From contig NZ_CP139247.1 of NCBI RefSeq assembly GCF_034087045.1, forward strand, positions 8,024,001 through 8,088,000: a stretch of DNA of 64,000 bases, given 5' to 3'. The notes below the pieces were generated by a model. That model ran no database searches and was not told the origin of the DNA. It saw nothing but the letters and a program-made list of their open reading frames with translations. Below, in pieces: positions 36,621 through 45,152 of this stretch. Within the stretch, counting starts at the first letter, position 1, and the number at the start of each line of letters is the position of its first letter. The stretch is from Chitinophaga sancti (GTDB lineage: Bacteria > Bacteroidota > Bacteroidia > Chitinophagales > Chitinophagaceae). The position numbers and the translations under genes are program-made.

Positions 36621-38153
36621 ATGATTGTTAAAACCTATGGCAGTGCGCTGCAAAGCGTCAGTGCCATCTCCATTGTTATAGAAGTGAATGTCTCACCCAA
36701 AGGCACCCGTTTTTCCATCGTAGGTTTACCAGGCAGCTCAGTCAAAGAAAGTGAAGACCGTATAGAATCTGCCATTCAAAATATCGGGTACATATTTCCC
36801 CGCTTCAGAACCATTGTAAACATGGCGCCTGCGAATATTCGCAAAGAAGGTGCTGCATATGATCTACCAATAGCCATTGGTTTATTAGCCGCATCAGAAC
36901 AAATCAAAACTGATAACTTAAATCACTATACACTCATGGGAGAGCTCTCTTTAGACGGAACCTTACTTCCAATAAAAGGGGCCCTTCCCATAGCCGTACA
37001 AGCAAAAAAAGACGGTTTCAAAGGAATCATACTCCCCCTTCAAAACGCCAAAGAAGCCTCAATGGTAGACGGCATCAAAGTTTACGGCGCTGTCGACCTG
37101 AAAGAAGTCATTGACTTCTACAACAATCCTAAAACCTTACGCCCCACGAATTCCGATGTCTTCAACATCTTCTCCCAACAAAATTCCAACGACCTTGACT
37201 TCAATGAAGTCAAAGGTCAATACATGGTGAAACGCGGCCTCGAAATAGCCGCCGCCGGTGGACACAACGTTTTACTCATCGGCCCTCCCGGTGCTGGCAA
37301 AACAATGCTGGCAAAACGATTTCCTGGCATTCTCCCTCCCATGACCCTTCCCGAAGCTTTAGAAACCACTAAGATCTATTCAGTAGCTGGCAAACTCGAT
37401 TGCTCTTTAATCACCAAACGTCCCTTCCGCTCACCACATCACACGATCAGTGACACCGCCTTAGTAGGTGGGGGTGTCACACCGCAACCAGGTGAAATAT
37501 CCTTAGCCCACAATGGTGTATTATTCCTCGATGAATTACCTGAATTCAAACGCGCGGTTTTAGAAGTAATGCGTCAACCCATAGAAGAAAGAAGAGTCAC
37601 CATATCAAGAGCCACCTATACTGTCGACTTCCCTGCCGGTTTCATGCTCATTGCGAGTATGAATCCATGTCCCTGTGGTTATTTTAATCATCCTGACAGA
37701 TCCTGCTCCTGCCCGGCAGGCGCCGTCCAACGCTATATGCGGAAAATCTCCGGTCCACTCATGGACAGAATAGATTTACATATAGAAGTGACACCTGTAT
37801 CTCACCAGGAATTAACAGCCTTATCCACATCCGAATCCAGTAATAAAATAAGAGAAAGAGTGATCGCCGCCAGGAACATTCAAAAACAGCGATTCTATAG
37901 ACATAAAGGAATTTACAACAATGCACAAATGCATCCATCCTTATTAAAAAAGGTATCTCAACTGGATACCCAATGTGCTGATCTGCTCAAAAAAGCGATG
38001 CAAACGCTGAACCTTTCGGCCCGCGCTTACGACCGCATACTCAAAGTATCGCGCACTATCGCCGACCTGGCTCACAGTGAACATATTCAATCCGATCACA
38101 TTGCAGAGGCGATACAATTCAGGTCTCTTGACAGAGAGAATTATTGGATGTAA
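36621..38153 (+). CDS. comM: ComM/YifB-family magnesium chelatase-like AAA ATPase
   Basis: A 510-residue AAA+ protein; ComM promotes branch migration during natural transformation in bacteria where it has been studied. An N-terminal Lon-like fold (SIVGLPGSSVKESEDRI) is followed by the P-loop GPPGAGKTML near residue 222, Walker B NGVLFLDELPEF, and the zinc-like cluster NPCPCGYFNHPDRSCSCP. The C-terminal helical lid ends in EAIQFRSLDRENYW. Length and order are normal for the family. Confidence 0.92.
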   Translation: MIVKTYGSALQSVSAISIVIEVNVSPKGTRFSIVGLPGSSVKESEDRIESAIQNIGYIFPRFRTIVNMAPANIRKEGAAYDLPIAIGLLAASEQIKTDNLNHYTLMGELSLDGTLLPIKGALPIAVQAKKDGFKGIILPLQNAKEASMVDGIKVYGAVDLKEVIDFYNNPKTLRPTNSDVFNIFSQQNSNDLDFNEVKGQYMVKRGLEIAAAGGHNVLLIGPPGAGKTMLAKRFPGILPPMTLPEALETTKIYSVAGKLDCSLITKRPFRSPHHTISDTALVGGGVTPQPGEISLAHNGVLFLDELPEFKRAVLEVMRQPIEERRVTISRATYTVDFPAGFMLIASMNPCPCGYFNHPDRSCSCPAGAVQRYMRKISGPLMDRIDLHIEVTPVSHQELTALSTSESSNKIRERVIAARNIQKQRFYRHKGIYNNAQMHPSLLKKVSQLDTQCADLLKKAMQTLNLSARAYDRILKVSRTIADLAHSEHIQSDHIAEAIQFRSLDRENYWM

Positions 38154-38199
38154 ACAAAACAAAAAAAATTAGTCCCTGAATCGGGAACAAACCGTATAG

Positions 38200-38622
38200 C
38201 TACTGTTCAACCAATGAAAAAGCTTCACCTATTTCATGTTCCATCAGCGTGCCCGATCTATACGATGCCTTATATTCTTCGATCATATTTTTTTCTTCCT
38301 GTTTTGTTAAACCTGGCTTTCCAAACCTACCCGTTTTAGGATAGAATCCAAGGATAGTAATTGTTCCTTTTGTTTTATCAACATAATAATACAAACGGTA
38401 TCCATTACTTTTTCCTTTTGCATTATTTGAATTATCTAGTCTGGACTTTATATATCTAAAGCCAATACCCTGATATAGAATTTGAGGTTGATCAAATATT
38501 TCTTCGATTGATTTATCCTTAAAAAAAGAACACAAATCACTACAGCAATTGCTGTAACTATCGTTTTTCTGATAACGATCTATATCATTTCTAACAGTGG
38601 AAATTGTATAAAAAGTAGGCAA
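38200..38622 (-). CDS. RelE-like small protein, possible toxin
   Basis: A 140-residue protein without a close match that I can name. The middle (GFRYIKSRLDNSN ... GYRLYYYVDKTKGTITILGFYPKTGR) has the strand pattern and the basic ILGFYPKTGR block typical of RelE/ParE-fold toxins. It follows a 139-residue acidic helical protein with a 12-base gap. Order and size suggest a toxin-antitoxin-like or effector-immunity pair, but no known antitoxin domain is present. AT-rich compared with comM. Confidence 0.55.
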   Translation of the reverse strand: MPTFYTISTVRNDIDRYQKNDSYSNCCSDLCSFFKDKSIEEIFDQPQILYQGIGFRYIKSRLDNSNNAKGKSNGYRLYYYVDKTKGTITILGFYPKTGRFGKPGLTKQEEKNMIEEYKASYRSGTLMEHEIGEAFSLVEQ

Positions 38623-38634
38623 TGCCAGTTGGGA

Positions 38635-39054
38635 TTAATCGTGGAACAATGAATTGTAGTCAGTAGAGATATTTGCTTTATAACGTGATAAATCGTTAGC
38701 CATTTCCAATAGCTCTCTCACTTCATCATTAAATGAAATCAATTGAGTAGTCAGCTCATGACTTAATCCCAAATTTTCAATTAATGAGTTAATACTCTTT
38801 GCCAAACCGAAAACCGGGAAAATCTTAGCTAAAAGATTCTTAGCTTTTTCAGGCGTATAATTATTGAAGTTTCTTTCGATATCATCAACAACATTTCTGA
38901 TAAGCATTGTACCTTTAGATAATCCTTCTCTGGTATCTAAAATTAAATCTAAATGTTCATCAGAACCTTTGGTAATGGACCTCTCTGTATTTTCAATAGA
39001 GGAGACCGTAATCTCAATCATTTTAATATCATCTTCACATGTAGGATATGACAT
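38635..39054 (-). CDS. Small acidic helical protein, possible partner of the RelE-like protein
   Basis: A 139-residue, mostly alpha-helical, acidic protein (for example ITKGSDEHLDLILDTREGL, ELTTQLISFNDEVRELLEMA). No DNA-binding domain is visible. Its gene lies directly upstream of the RelE-like gene with 12 bases between them, the order of antitoxin then toxin. Start ATG 39054 follows GTTACCTC and an AT-rich leader. Function unknown. Confidence 0.5.
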   Translation of the reverse strand: MSYPTCEDDIKMIEITVSSIENTERSITKGSDEHLDLILDTREGLSKGTMLIRNVVDDIERNFNNYTPEKAKNLLAKIFPVFGLAKSINSLIENLGLSHELTTQLISFNDEVRELLEMANDLSRYKANISTDYNSLFHD

Positions 39055-39378
39055 ATAATAAATTTAAGAGGTAACAACAAAATAAAATTACTTCACCTAT
39101 TTCAAATATACCAATAGATGTGAAAGGTTCAAAATTCCCTTAATCACTTCAAATAATTGATTCCTAAATAAGAAATTTCCCCTGTATCATTTATCAACTT
39201 ATATTTTTCTATTTTCTATTGCAATGTTCAATTATTAAACATTAATAATTACGTTCGTAAAAAAACGACTCATAATAACACTCAAAAAATTTCTCGTTTC
39301 TTTGAATGATTTTAGATGTATAAAGTGATTTAAGTTATCCAGTCTCTAATGTGCAGCTCTTAATATTGCTTTCTTATA
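39055..39378. other. AT-rich intergenic region
   Basis: About 325 very AT-rich bases between the small-protein pair and the two hairpins at 39379. I see no open frame of note and no RNA gene that I can identify. Confidence 0.35.
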
Positions 39379-39436
39379 AGACCTTTGGCACCGCAAAGGT
39401 CTCACCGGCTTGTGGAAACAGCCGGTATTTTTTATA
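39379..39436 (+). terminator. Two adjacent hairpins with T-rich tail
   Basis: AGACCTTTG (39379-39387) pairs with CAAAGGTCT (39394-39402). CCGGCT (39405-39410) pairs with AGCCGG (39420-39425) and is followed by TATTTTTTAT. The pair resembles the 3' end of a small RNA or a terminator, but no gene on the plus strand leads into it. Confidence 0.5.
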
Positions 39437-39464
39437 TTTAGGTAATCAATCCTGAATGTTTATC

Positions 39465-40172
39465 ATGAATTACCTGAATTTCTTTCCCGGTTTGCTGCAA
39501 TTTAACCTCAACGACCCAAAACTGTGGGAGGGGATAAAGATCACTGACTGGATCAGCGCCATGGGCGTGATAATCGGGGTGCCTGTAGCTATTGTTAGTA
39601 TCTTTAAGCTGTTCCAAAAGAATAAGGAGCATGAGCAGCAAATCGCGTCTTTTACTTCCATGGTAATATCGCTTGATAAACAGGCTGCCGAATTGTTGGA
39701 ACAAAATAAGCTGTTGCGGCAGGATCTGCAACTCCGGGAGAACATCGCCAAAGCCAGCGTAAAGCCTGAGTTATTCCTGGTTGAAGAGGAGAGTTATCTC
39801 AACAAAGAAGGAGTTAGGATTTTCGTGCGTAATTCCGGACAGCAGGCTTATTTTGAAGGCTTCGATCAGCTGGTGAACTTTGGTAACTTTGAATGGCGAG
39901 GCCAGCCCAATTTACATGAACCTATTCGCCAAGGCGAGGAATGCCGCTTCTTTGCCGCTTACCTTCCATTGGAACAGAAACTGAAACCGCATAGTGACGA
40001 TCTGGAACAGTATGACCTAATTAAACTTACCGCACCTGTGCCCGAGGATTTGATCAGCGTTCGCCTGAACTTTAGAGACAGCTTAGGATACCGTCATGCC
40101 TATCGTATCTACCGCCATACGCAAGCTGTAAATAGCATGGCCAATCTGAAAATGCATCCTGTATCATCCTGA
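39465..40172 (+). CDS. Membrane-anchored coiled-coil protein, unknown
   Basis: A protein of about 235 residues that I do not recognise. One hydrophobic helix (about 24-45, ISAMGVIIGVPVAIVSIF) is followed by a coiled coil (DKQAAELLEQNKLLRQDLQL) and a C-terminal beta-rich domain (VRIFVRNSGQQAYFEGF, LISVRLNFRDSLGYRHAYRI). I start at ATG 39465 (MNYLNFF); three upstream codons (MFI) are optional. It lies in the accessory stretch and converges with the next gene 5 bases apart. Confidence 0.55.
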   Translation: MNYLNFFPGLLQFNLNDPKLWEGIKITDWISAMGVIIGVPVAIVSIFKLFQKNKEHEQQIASFTSMVISLDKQAAELLEQNKLLRQDLQLRENIAKASVKPELFLVEEESYLNKEGVRIFVRNSGQQAYFEGFDQLVNFGNFEWRGQPNLHEPIRQGEECRFFAAYLPLEQKLKPHSDDLEQYDLIKLTAPVPEDLISVRLNFRDSLGYRHAYRIYRHTQAVNSMANLKMHPVSS

Positions 40173-40176
40173 ATAG

Positions 40177-40746
40177 CTAACCTGCCATAAAGTGTATTAC
40201 TTGGTAAAATCCATGATAAGGTTTACCCTTTTCAATACACAGGATATAAGTTCGGTTATTTTTGTCTCTCACCTCCAATCGAGTAAAATCATTTTTATCC
40301 ATTATCCGATTCTTATATTCCTCATGCAAAGCAAATGACACGTTAGCAATATCATTATGAAAAATGATTTCATTTGATGAAGTGACAATCTTCTTATTTG
40401 TCAACAATACCCACTCATCATCATTTTTATAATAGATTAATAATCCTTTTTCGTCCTCGGCTAAAGAAGATAGTATATGTTTATATGGGGAGCTATTACT
40501 TTCATCTATAACTTTTGTGAATAGTCCCTCTCCTCCTTTCCTTTTAAATATTGATATCAATATTCCTGAATTATCATTCATTTCCAGCATTTTATTGTGT
40601 AATTTTTTGCAAATGAATAGCAAATCGTGCCCCCTGATTTCAAAATGAGATATAGCAACCAATATAAGATATACTTTCAGTTGGATCTTGGGATTTGAGA
40701 TATAAACTTCGCATTTAATAGCATTTCTACCGGCACATGCTGACAT
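40177..40746 (-). CDS. Unknown protein, PH-like C-terminal half
   Basis: A frame of 189 codons with no match I know. The second half (WVLLTNKKIVTSSNEIIFHNDIANV ... FTRLEVRDKNNRTYILCIEKG, quoted in parts) resembles a small beta-barrel of the bacterial PH type. The first 50 residues are less convincing, and translation may begin at M53 (40590) or M56. AT-rich. It may be an immunity or accessory protein, but there is nothing to prove it. Confidence 0.45.
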   Translation of the reverse strand: MSACAGRNAIKCEVYISNPKIQLKVYLILVAISHFEIRGHDLLFICKKLHNKMLEMNDNSGILISIFKRKGGEGLFTKVIDESNSSPYKHILSSLAEDEKGLLIYYKNDDEWVLLTNKKIVTSSNEIIFHNDIANVSFALHEEYKNRIMDKNDFTRLEVRDKNNRTYILCIEKGKPYHGFYQVIHFMAG

Positions 40747-40848
40747 TAATTTTTTATATGCGATCTAGTTCAAAAAATAACAAAGATAAAATCTGGCGCA
40801 GTCTGCCATTAGGTTTATGGGTTCTTTTCTCATAGTGGGATGTAAAAT

Positions 40849-40954
40849 CTACAATTTACGTACCTCCATAAATTCAATCATCTCAAGTTTAACTATTTCC
40901 CAATGCCTACCTTTTAGGCAAATAGGCTCAAAATCTTCATCAGCTTGTGAGAAA
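40849..40954 (-). pseudogene. Shifted-frame tail of the HigA-like regulator
   Basis: After the stop of the regulator, coding sequence continues in the next frame: FSQADEDFEPICLKGRHW and EIVKLEMIEFMEVRKL, ending with TAG at 40849. Removing one copy of a GATT duplication (GATTGATT at 40960-40953) joins it in frame to PDLSKFD. The piece also forms an overlapping 57-codon frame starting at ATG 41022. Confidence 0.45.
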
Positions 40955-41254
40955 TCAATCAAACTTGGAAAGATCAGGTAATTGATTAGCAGATCGTTTT
41001 CGCTTTTCTTCTTGAATATCATAATAAACCTGCAAGATCATAAAATATCCTTCCTCTATATTTAGTGCATGCTCAATTTTTAATGCAAGCCATATATTCA
41101 TATTTCTTTTCCCTTTGGTAATCGCACCAAGGGTTTGAGGATACTCGTTAATAAATTGAGCAAATTCCCTTTTTGTAAGGTTTCTTTTTCGAAGTTCCCT
41201 TTCCAAAACAATGCCCGGGTGTATTCCCTTCAATATGGATAGCTGTTCTTGCAT
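40955..41254 (-). CDS. HigA-type XRE-family repressor, probably truncated
   Basis: A 99-residue helix-turn-helix protein like the antitoxin HigA: HPGIVLERELRKRNLTKREF, FINEYPQTLGAITKGKR, and a C-terminal ALNIEEGYFMILQVYYDI typical of the Bacteroidota branch. I start at MQEQLS (41254); the frame upstream (MIQVLFVEVNK) overlaps the operator. A perfect palindrome at 41265-41280 lies just before the start. No toxin gene follows. The C-terminus is cut by a 4-bp tandem duplication that shifts the frame. Confidence 0.75.
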   Translation of the reverse strand: MQEQLSILKGIHPGIVLERELRKRNLTKREFAQFINEYPQTLGAITKGKRNMNIWLALKIEHALNIEEGYFMILQVYYDIQEEKRKRSANQLPDLSKFD

Positions 41255-41264
41255 ACTGAAAAAA

Positions 41265-41280
41265 TAAACAAATTTGTTTA
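41265..41280 (-). promoter_or_regulatory. Palindromic operator of the HigA-type gene
   Basis: A perfect 16-base palindrome, TAAACAAATTTGTTTA, 10 bases upstream of the likely start codon. Position and symmetry fit autorepression by a dimeric HTH protein. Confidence 0.6.
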
Positions 41281-41305
41281 CTTCCACAAACAACACTTGA
41301 ATCAC

Positions 41306-42026
41306 ATAATATTAAAAACCAATTCATTACAAAATAAACAATTTATATTATAACTTAAACCCCATGGAAAATCAACGCCACTCCTGCCAGTAGATTAACC
41401 GAACAAAGACTTCAACTCAGCCTACCATGAAATCATCCAAAACACCTATCCCTTGCTTTTCTCCACATCATTACCTTCAGTCACCTTCCCACACACCAGA
41501 AATCCCCCCCTATTATCCCAAAACATGATCCCTATACCATCCACAAATTAACCCTCCTCCAACAAATCAACCAAACAAACTCCTGCCCAACCATCTCCTC
41601 CATCCATCCTCATTATTAAGTGTTCTACCGACATTTATGCCCCTCCCATTCACTCCCCACCCCCTAAAATCATTTTTTTTCAAAAAAAATGCAGAATTTA
41701 AATATTCTCATTATCTTCAAACTGAATTCCATAGTTATAAGGAGATATACCGAACAGTAAAACAACCAATCAAACAGTGGACGATGCGGGGGTAAATGCC
41801 TGAGCAAGCCGCAAATTAAGGAAGTGGTGTAATAAATAACTCTGTAGAATTCCAGGTTAGGAGAGACGAATTCCTATAATCATTTATCAACAAAAAATGT
41901 GAACTGAAACTGGCCCGTATCTCGCGATACCATCCAGCATGGCTTCCTATACTCACGTATGTGGCCAAACCAAAACTAAAACGCGCGCACAAAACAACTA
42001 TTTATAAACCTAAATACGGAAAAACT
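41306..42026 (+). other. Long leader region of the SusC gene
   Basis: About 720 bases with no convincing gene. The part from 41740 on is likely the 5' leader of susC. It holds an unusual GC-richer block near 41785-41830 (GCGGGGGTAAATGCC ... AGCCGC) and two GAATTCC copies 24 bases apart (41848-41878). An in-frame GTG at 41961 extends the SusC frame upstream. I could not fit it to a known riboswitch. Confidence 0.35.
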
Positions 42027-45000
42027 ATGAAGCTGCCTGCTATTCGCAGAAATTGCAATCGATTGCAGTTTAGACCAGGAACCACGATAAGAATGATGTC
42101 ATTCTTATTGCTGACTGCCGGGATTCAGATCCAAGCCAGCGCATCTCCCCTCCGGATCACTCCCGGAAGCACCAATACCAATGCAAGGTTTGGCCCCCCA
42201 GTTAAAGGTAAGGTGACCTCAGCTACCGGTGAAGCTATGATCGGCGTAAACGTTATGGTAAAAGCTACCAAAAAAGGAACTTCCACAAACGAAAAAGGGG
42301 AATTCACTATCAACGCTTCACCGGACGATATCCTCGTTATTACCTATATCGGATACGAAACCCAGGAAGTCAAAGTAGGAAACAATACTACTCTCAATAT
42401 TGTTCTCTCTTCTGGCGCTACCCAACTAAACGATGTCGCCATCGTTGGTTATGGTAAACAAAAAAGACAGGCTCTCACCAGTGCCATCACCTCCGTTAAA
42501 CCAGGAGACCTCAATAGAGGCGCTATTACGGACCTCGGACAACTCCTGCAGGGTAAAGTCCCAGGCCTCAACATTACCGCCAGCGGTGACCCTAATAAGC
42601 CCGCTGCCGTTATCCTCCGTGGTGCCTCCACCCTCAACTCATCTCAGACTCCTTTCTATGTAATTGATGGTGTTCCCGGTATGGATATCTCCCTCATCGC
42701 TCCCGATGATATCGCCAACATCGAAGTACTGAAAGATGCCGCCGCTACCGCTATCTACGGTAACAGAGCTTCCGCAGGCGTGATCATCGTAACCACCCGC
42801 AAAGGTAAATCCGGTAACCTCCAGGTAAGCTACAATACCTATGTAGGTGCTGAAAAAATATCTAAAAACCTGGACGTGATGAGCGCCGATGAACTCCGCG
42901 CTTTCCTCACTAAAAATAATTCCGGCTTCTCCCCTAACGATGACCTGGGCGCCCATACCAACTGGCAGAAAGAAATCGAAAGAGAAACCGCCGTGTCTCA
43001 AAATCATAACATCGCTTTCAGCGGCGGTACTGAACATAGCAATTATATCGCTACTCTCAATTATGCCAACAAAGAAGGTATTATCAAGAAAACCTCTCTG
43101 GAACGTATGATCGCCAGATTGGCCGTTGAACAATATGCGCTAAACGATAATGTGAAATTCGGACTCAATATATCCAACTCTATCAGCAATGCGAAGGACG
43201 TTCCTTACAGAAACACCATCCTCCTGCAATCTGCTATCTATCTGCCCGTTTCTCCCGTGAAAAACACTGACGGCACCTACTTCGAAAACTTCCAGTATAG
43301 CAACTACTTCAATCCCGTTGCTATGCTGAACAACAGCAACCTGGAAACAAAGAACAATAACTTCTCTGCCAACTTTACCACCAACGTAAAGCTGCCATGG
43401 GGATTCACATATGACCTCAGCGTGTCTTACATGAACGTATCCGCTCTCTCCGGTCAATACCTCTCCAAGTACTACACCAATGAATATAATGGTATGTACA
43501 ACAACCCCGATCCAGGCACCTCCGGTCACACGCAACAAACCTTCGGTACCAACGGTCAGGCTACCAGATCTTCTTATACCAACACATATAAAATCCTGGA
43601 AAGCTTCCTCTCCTGGAACAGGCACTTCGGCGGCCATAACATCAACGCCGTTGCTGGTTACTCCTGGCAGAGCAACATCATCGGCGATGGCTTCTCTACT
43701 ACCACTTACAACTTCGCCGTTGATAACACAGGTTTCAGAAACCTTGCACTGAGCAACCCTTACGCCTACTCCACCCAGATCAACCTCGGCTCCGATGGGG
43801 TATACCAGGAAACTAAACTGATCTCTGACTTCGCTCGTGTGAACTACGATTACAAAGAAAAATATTTATTACAAGCCTCTATCCGTCACGATGGTAGCTC
43901 CGTATTCGGTGCCAACAACAGGTGGGGTTACTTCCCTTCTGTAGGTATCGGCTGGCGCATCGCACAGGAATCTTTCATGAAAGATCAACACCTGTTTGAT
44001 GACCTGAAATTAAGAGCCAGCTATGGTGTAACCGGTAACTCAAGTGGTTTCAGCGCATTCACTGCTCAATATATCATCGGTAGTAACGGTTCCTTCTATT
44101 ATGATGGCCAGTCATTGGCGGCATACGGCCCTACACAGGCTCAAAACGCTGACCTGAAATGGGAAAAAACTGCCACTACCAACATCGGCCTGGACTTCGC
44201 TATCCTGAAAAGCAGATTGACAGGTTCACTCGAAGTGTATAACAAAAACACCACCGGCATGATCTATTCTTATAGCGTAAATCCTGCCCTGGTACCAACC
44301 GGTTCGATCGTTGCAAACGGTGGTAGCATGAATAACAAGGGTATTGAATTGAGCCTGAACGGTGTGATCATTGATCAGAAAGACTTCGGCTGGACCTCTA
44401 CCCTGAACCTCGCTTCCAACAAAAATGAGGTGACCAGCCTGAACAACCCACTGTTCTCCGGAGGTGACTCAATTGCTGTAGCTTATCCTGAAGGTGCTTC
44501 TCAATCAGGTGCAAGTTTGCAATTGCTGAAAACAGGTAAACCACTGGGGCAGTTTTTTACCTTCCAATATGCAGGCAAAAACACCAGCGGAATCTCTCAA
44601 TACCTCAAAAGAGATGGAACCACTACTATCTCACCTGCTAACGGTACTGACTACCACTACCTGGGCAGCGCACAGCCTAAACTGATCTACGGATGGTCCA
44701 ATACCTTCAGGTACAAACACTGGGACCTGAACGTATTCGTGAGAGGTGTGTATGGCAACAAAATTTTCAATGCTACCAGGGCTGACCTGTTCCGCCCTGC
44801 CACTGCTCAATATGCGAACATCCTGGCAGATGCAAAAGATGAATCTGCAAGCGATATCAACTCTTACAGATACTCTTCCCGCTACATCGAATCAGGTAGC
44901 TACCTGCGATTCGATAACGCAACACTGGCTTATACTTTCGGAAATGTCAATCCTGCTATCAAAAAACTGAGATTGTACGTTTCCTGCAACAACCTCTTCG

Positions 45001-45125
45001 TCATTACTAAATATAAAGGGGTAGATCCTGAAGTGAATCAGGGAGGCATCGCACCTGGCGTAGATTATAACAACTTCTACCCAAAAACACGCACCTTCCT
45101 CATCGGCGCAAACCTGTCCCTCTAA
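42027..45125 (+). CDS. SusC/RagA-family TonB-linked outer-membrane transporter
   Basis: A TonB-dependent transporter for oligosaccharides or peptides, about 1032 residues. After the signal region (MMSFLLLTAGIQIQASA) come a carboxypeptidase-like domain (VKGKVTSATGEAMIGVNVMV), the TonB plug with the SusC signature (GYGKQKRQALTSAI, VIDGVPGMDI, VLKDAAATAIYGNRASAGVI) and the 22-strand barrel ending NLSL. I start at ATG 42027; the frame is open to GTG 41961. It pairs with SusD 27 bases downstream. No sugar-degrading enzyme or sigma/anti-sigma pair is adjacent, so the substrate is unknown. Confidence 0.92.
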   Translation: MKLPAIRRNCNRLQFRPGTTIRMMSFLLLTAGIQIQASASPLRITPGSTNTNARFGPPVKGKVTSATGEAMIGVNVMVKATKKGTSTNEKGEFTINASPDDILVITYIGYETQEVKVGNNTTLNIVLSSGATQLNDVAIVGYGKQKRQALTSAITSVKPGDLNRGAITDLGQLLQGKVPGLNITASGDPNKPAAVILRGASTLNSSQTPFYVIDGVPGMDISLIAPDDIANIEVLKDAAATAIYGNRASAGVIIVTTRKGKSGNLQVSYNTYVGAEKISKNLDVMSADELRAFLTKNNSGFSPNDDLGAHTNWQKEIERETAVSQNHNIAFSGGTEHSNYIATLNYANKEGIIKKTSLERMIARLAVEQYALNDNVKFGLNISNSISNAKDVPYRNTILLQSAIYLPVSPVKNTDGTYFENFQYSNYFNPVAMLNNSNLETKNNNFSANFTTNVKLPWGFTYDLSVSYMNVSALSGQYLSKYYTNEYNGMYNNPDPGTSGHTQQTFGTNGQATRSSYTNTYKILESFLSWNRHFGGHNINAVAGYSWQSNIIGDGFSTTTYNFAVDNTGFRNLALSNPYAYSTQINLGSDGVYQETKLISDFARVNYDYKEKYLLQASIRHDGSSVFGANNRWGYFPSVGIGWRIAQESFMKDQHLFDDLKLRASYGVTGNSSGFSAFTAQYIIGSNGSFYYDGQSLAAYGPTQAQNADLKWEKTATTNIGLDFAILKSRLTGSLEVYNKNTTGMIYSYSVNPALVPTGSIVANGGSMNNKGIELSLNGVIIDQKDFGWTSTLNLASNKNEVTSLNNPLFSGGDSIAVAYPEGASQSGASLQLLKTGKPLGQFFTFQYAGKNTSGISQYLKRDGTTTISPANGTDYHYLGSAQPKLIYGWSNTFRYKHWDLNVFVRGVYGNKIFNATRADLFRPATAQYANILADAKDESASDINSYRYSSRYIESGSYLRFDNATLAYTFGNVNPAIKKLRLYVSCNNLFVITKYKGVDPEVNQGGIAPGVDYNNFYPKTRTFLIGANLSL

Positions 45126-45152
45126 TATTTATCATTTTAACAAACGAGAAGT

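Noticed and set aside
41740..41900. Possible riboswitch before susC
   Set aside because: The GC-rich block did not match the conserved cores of thiamine, cobalamin or SAM riboswitches that I tried by eye.
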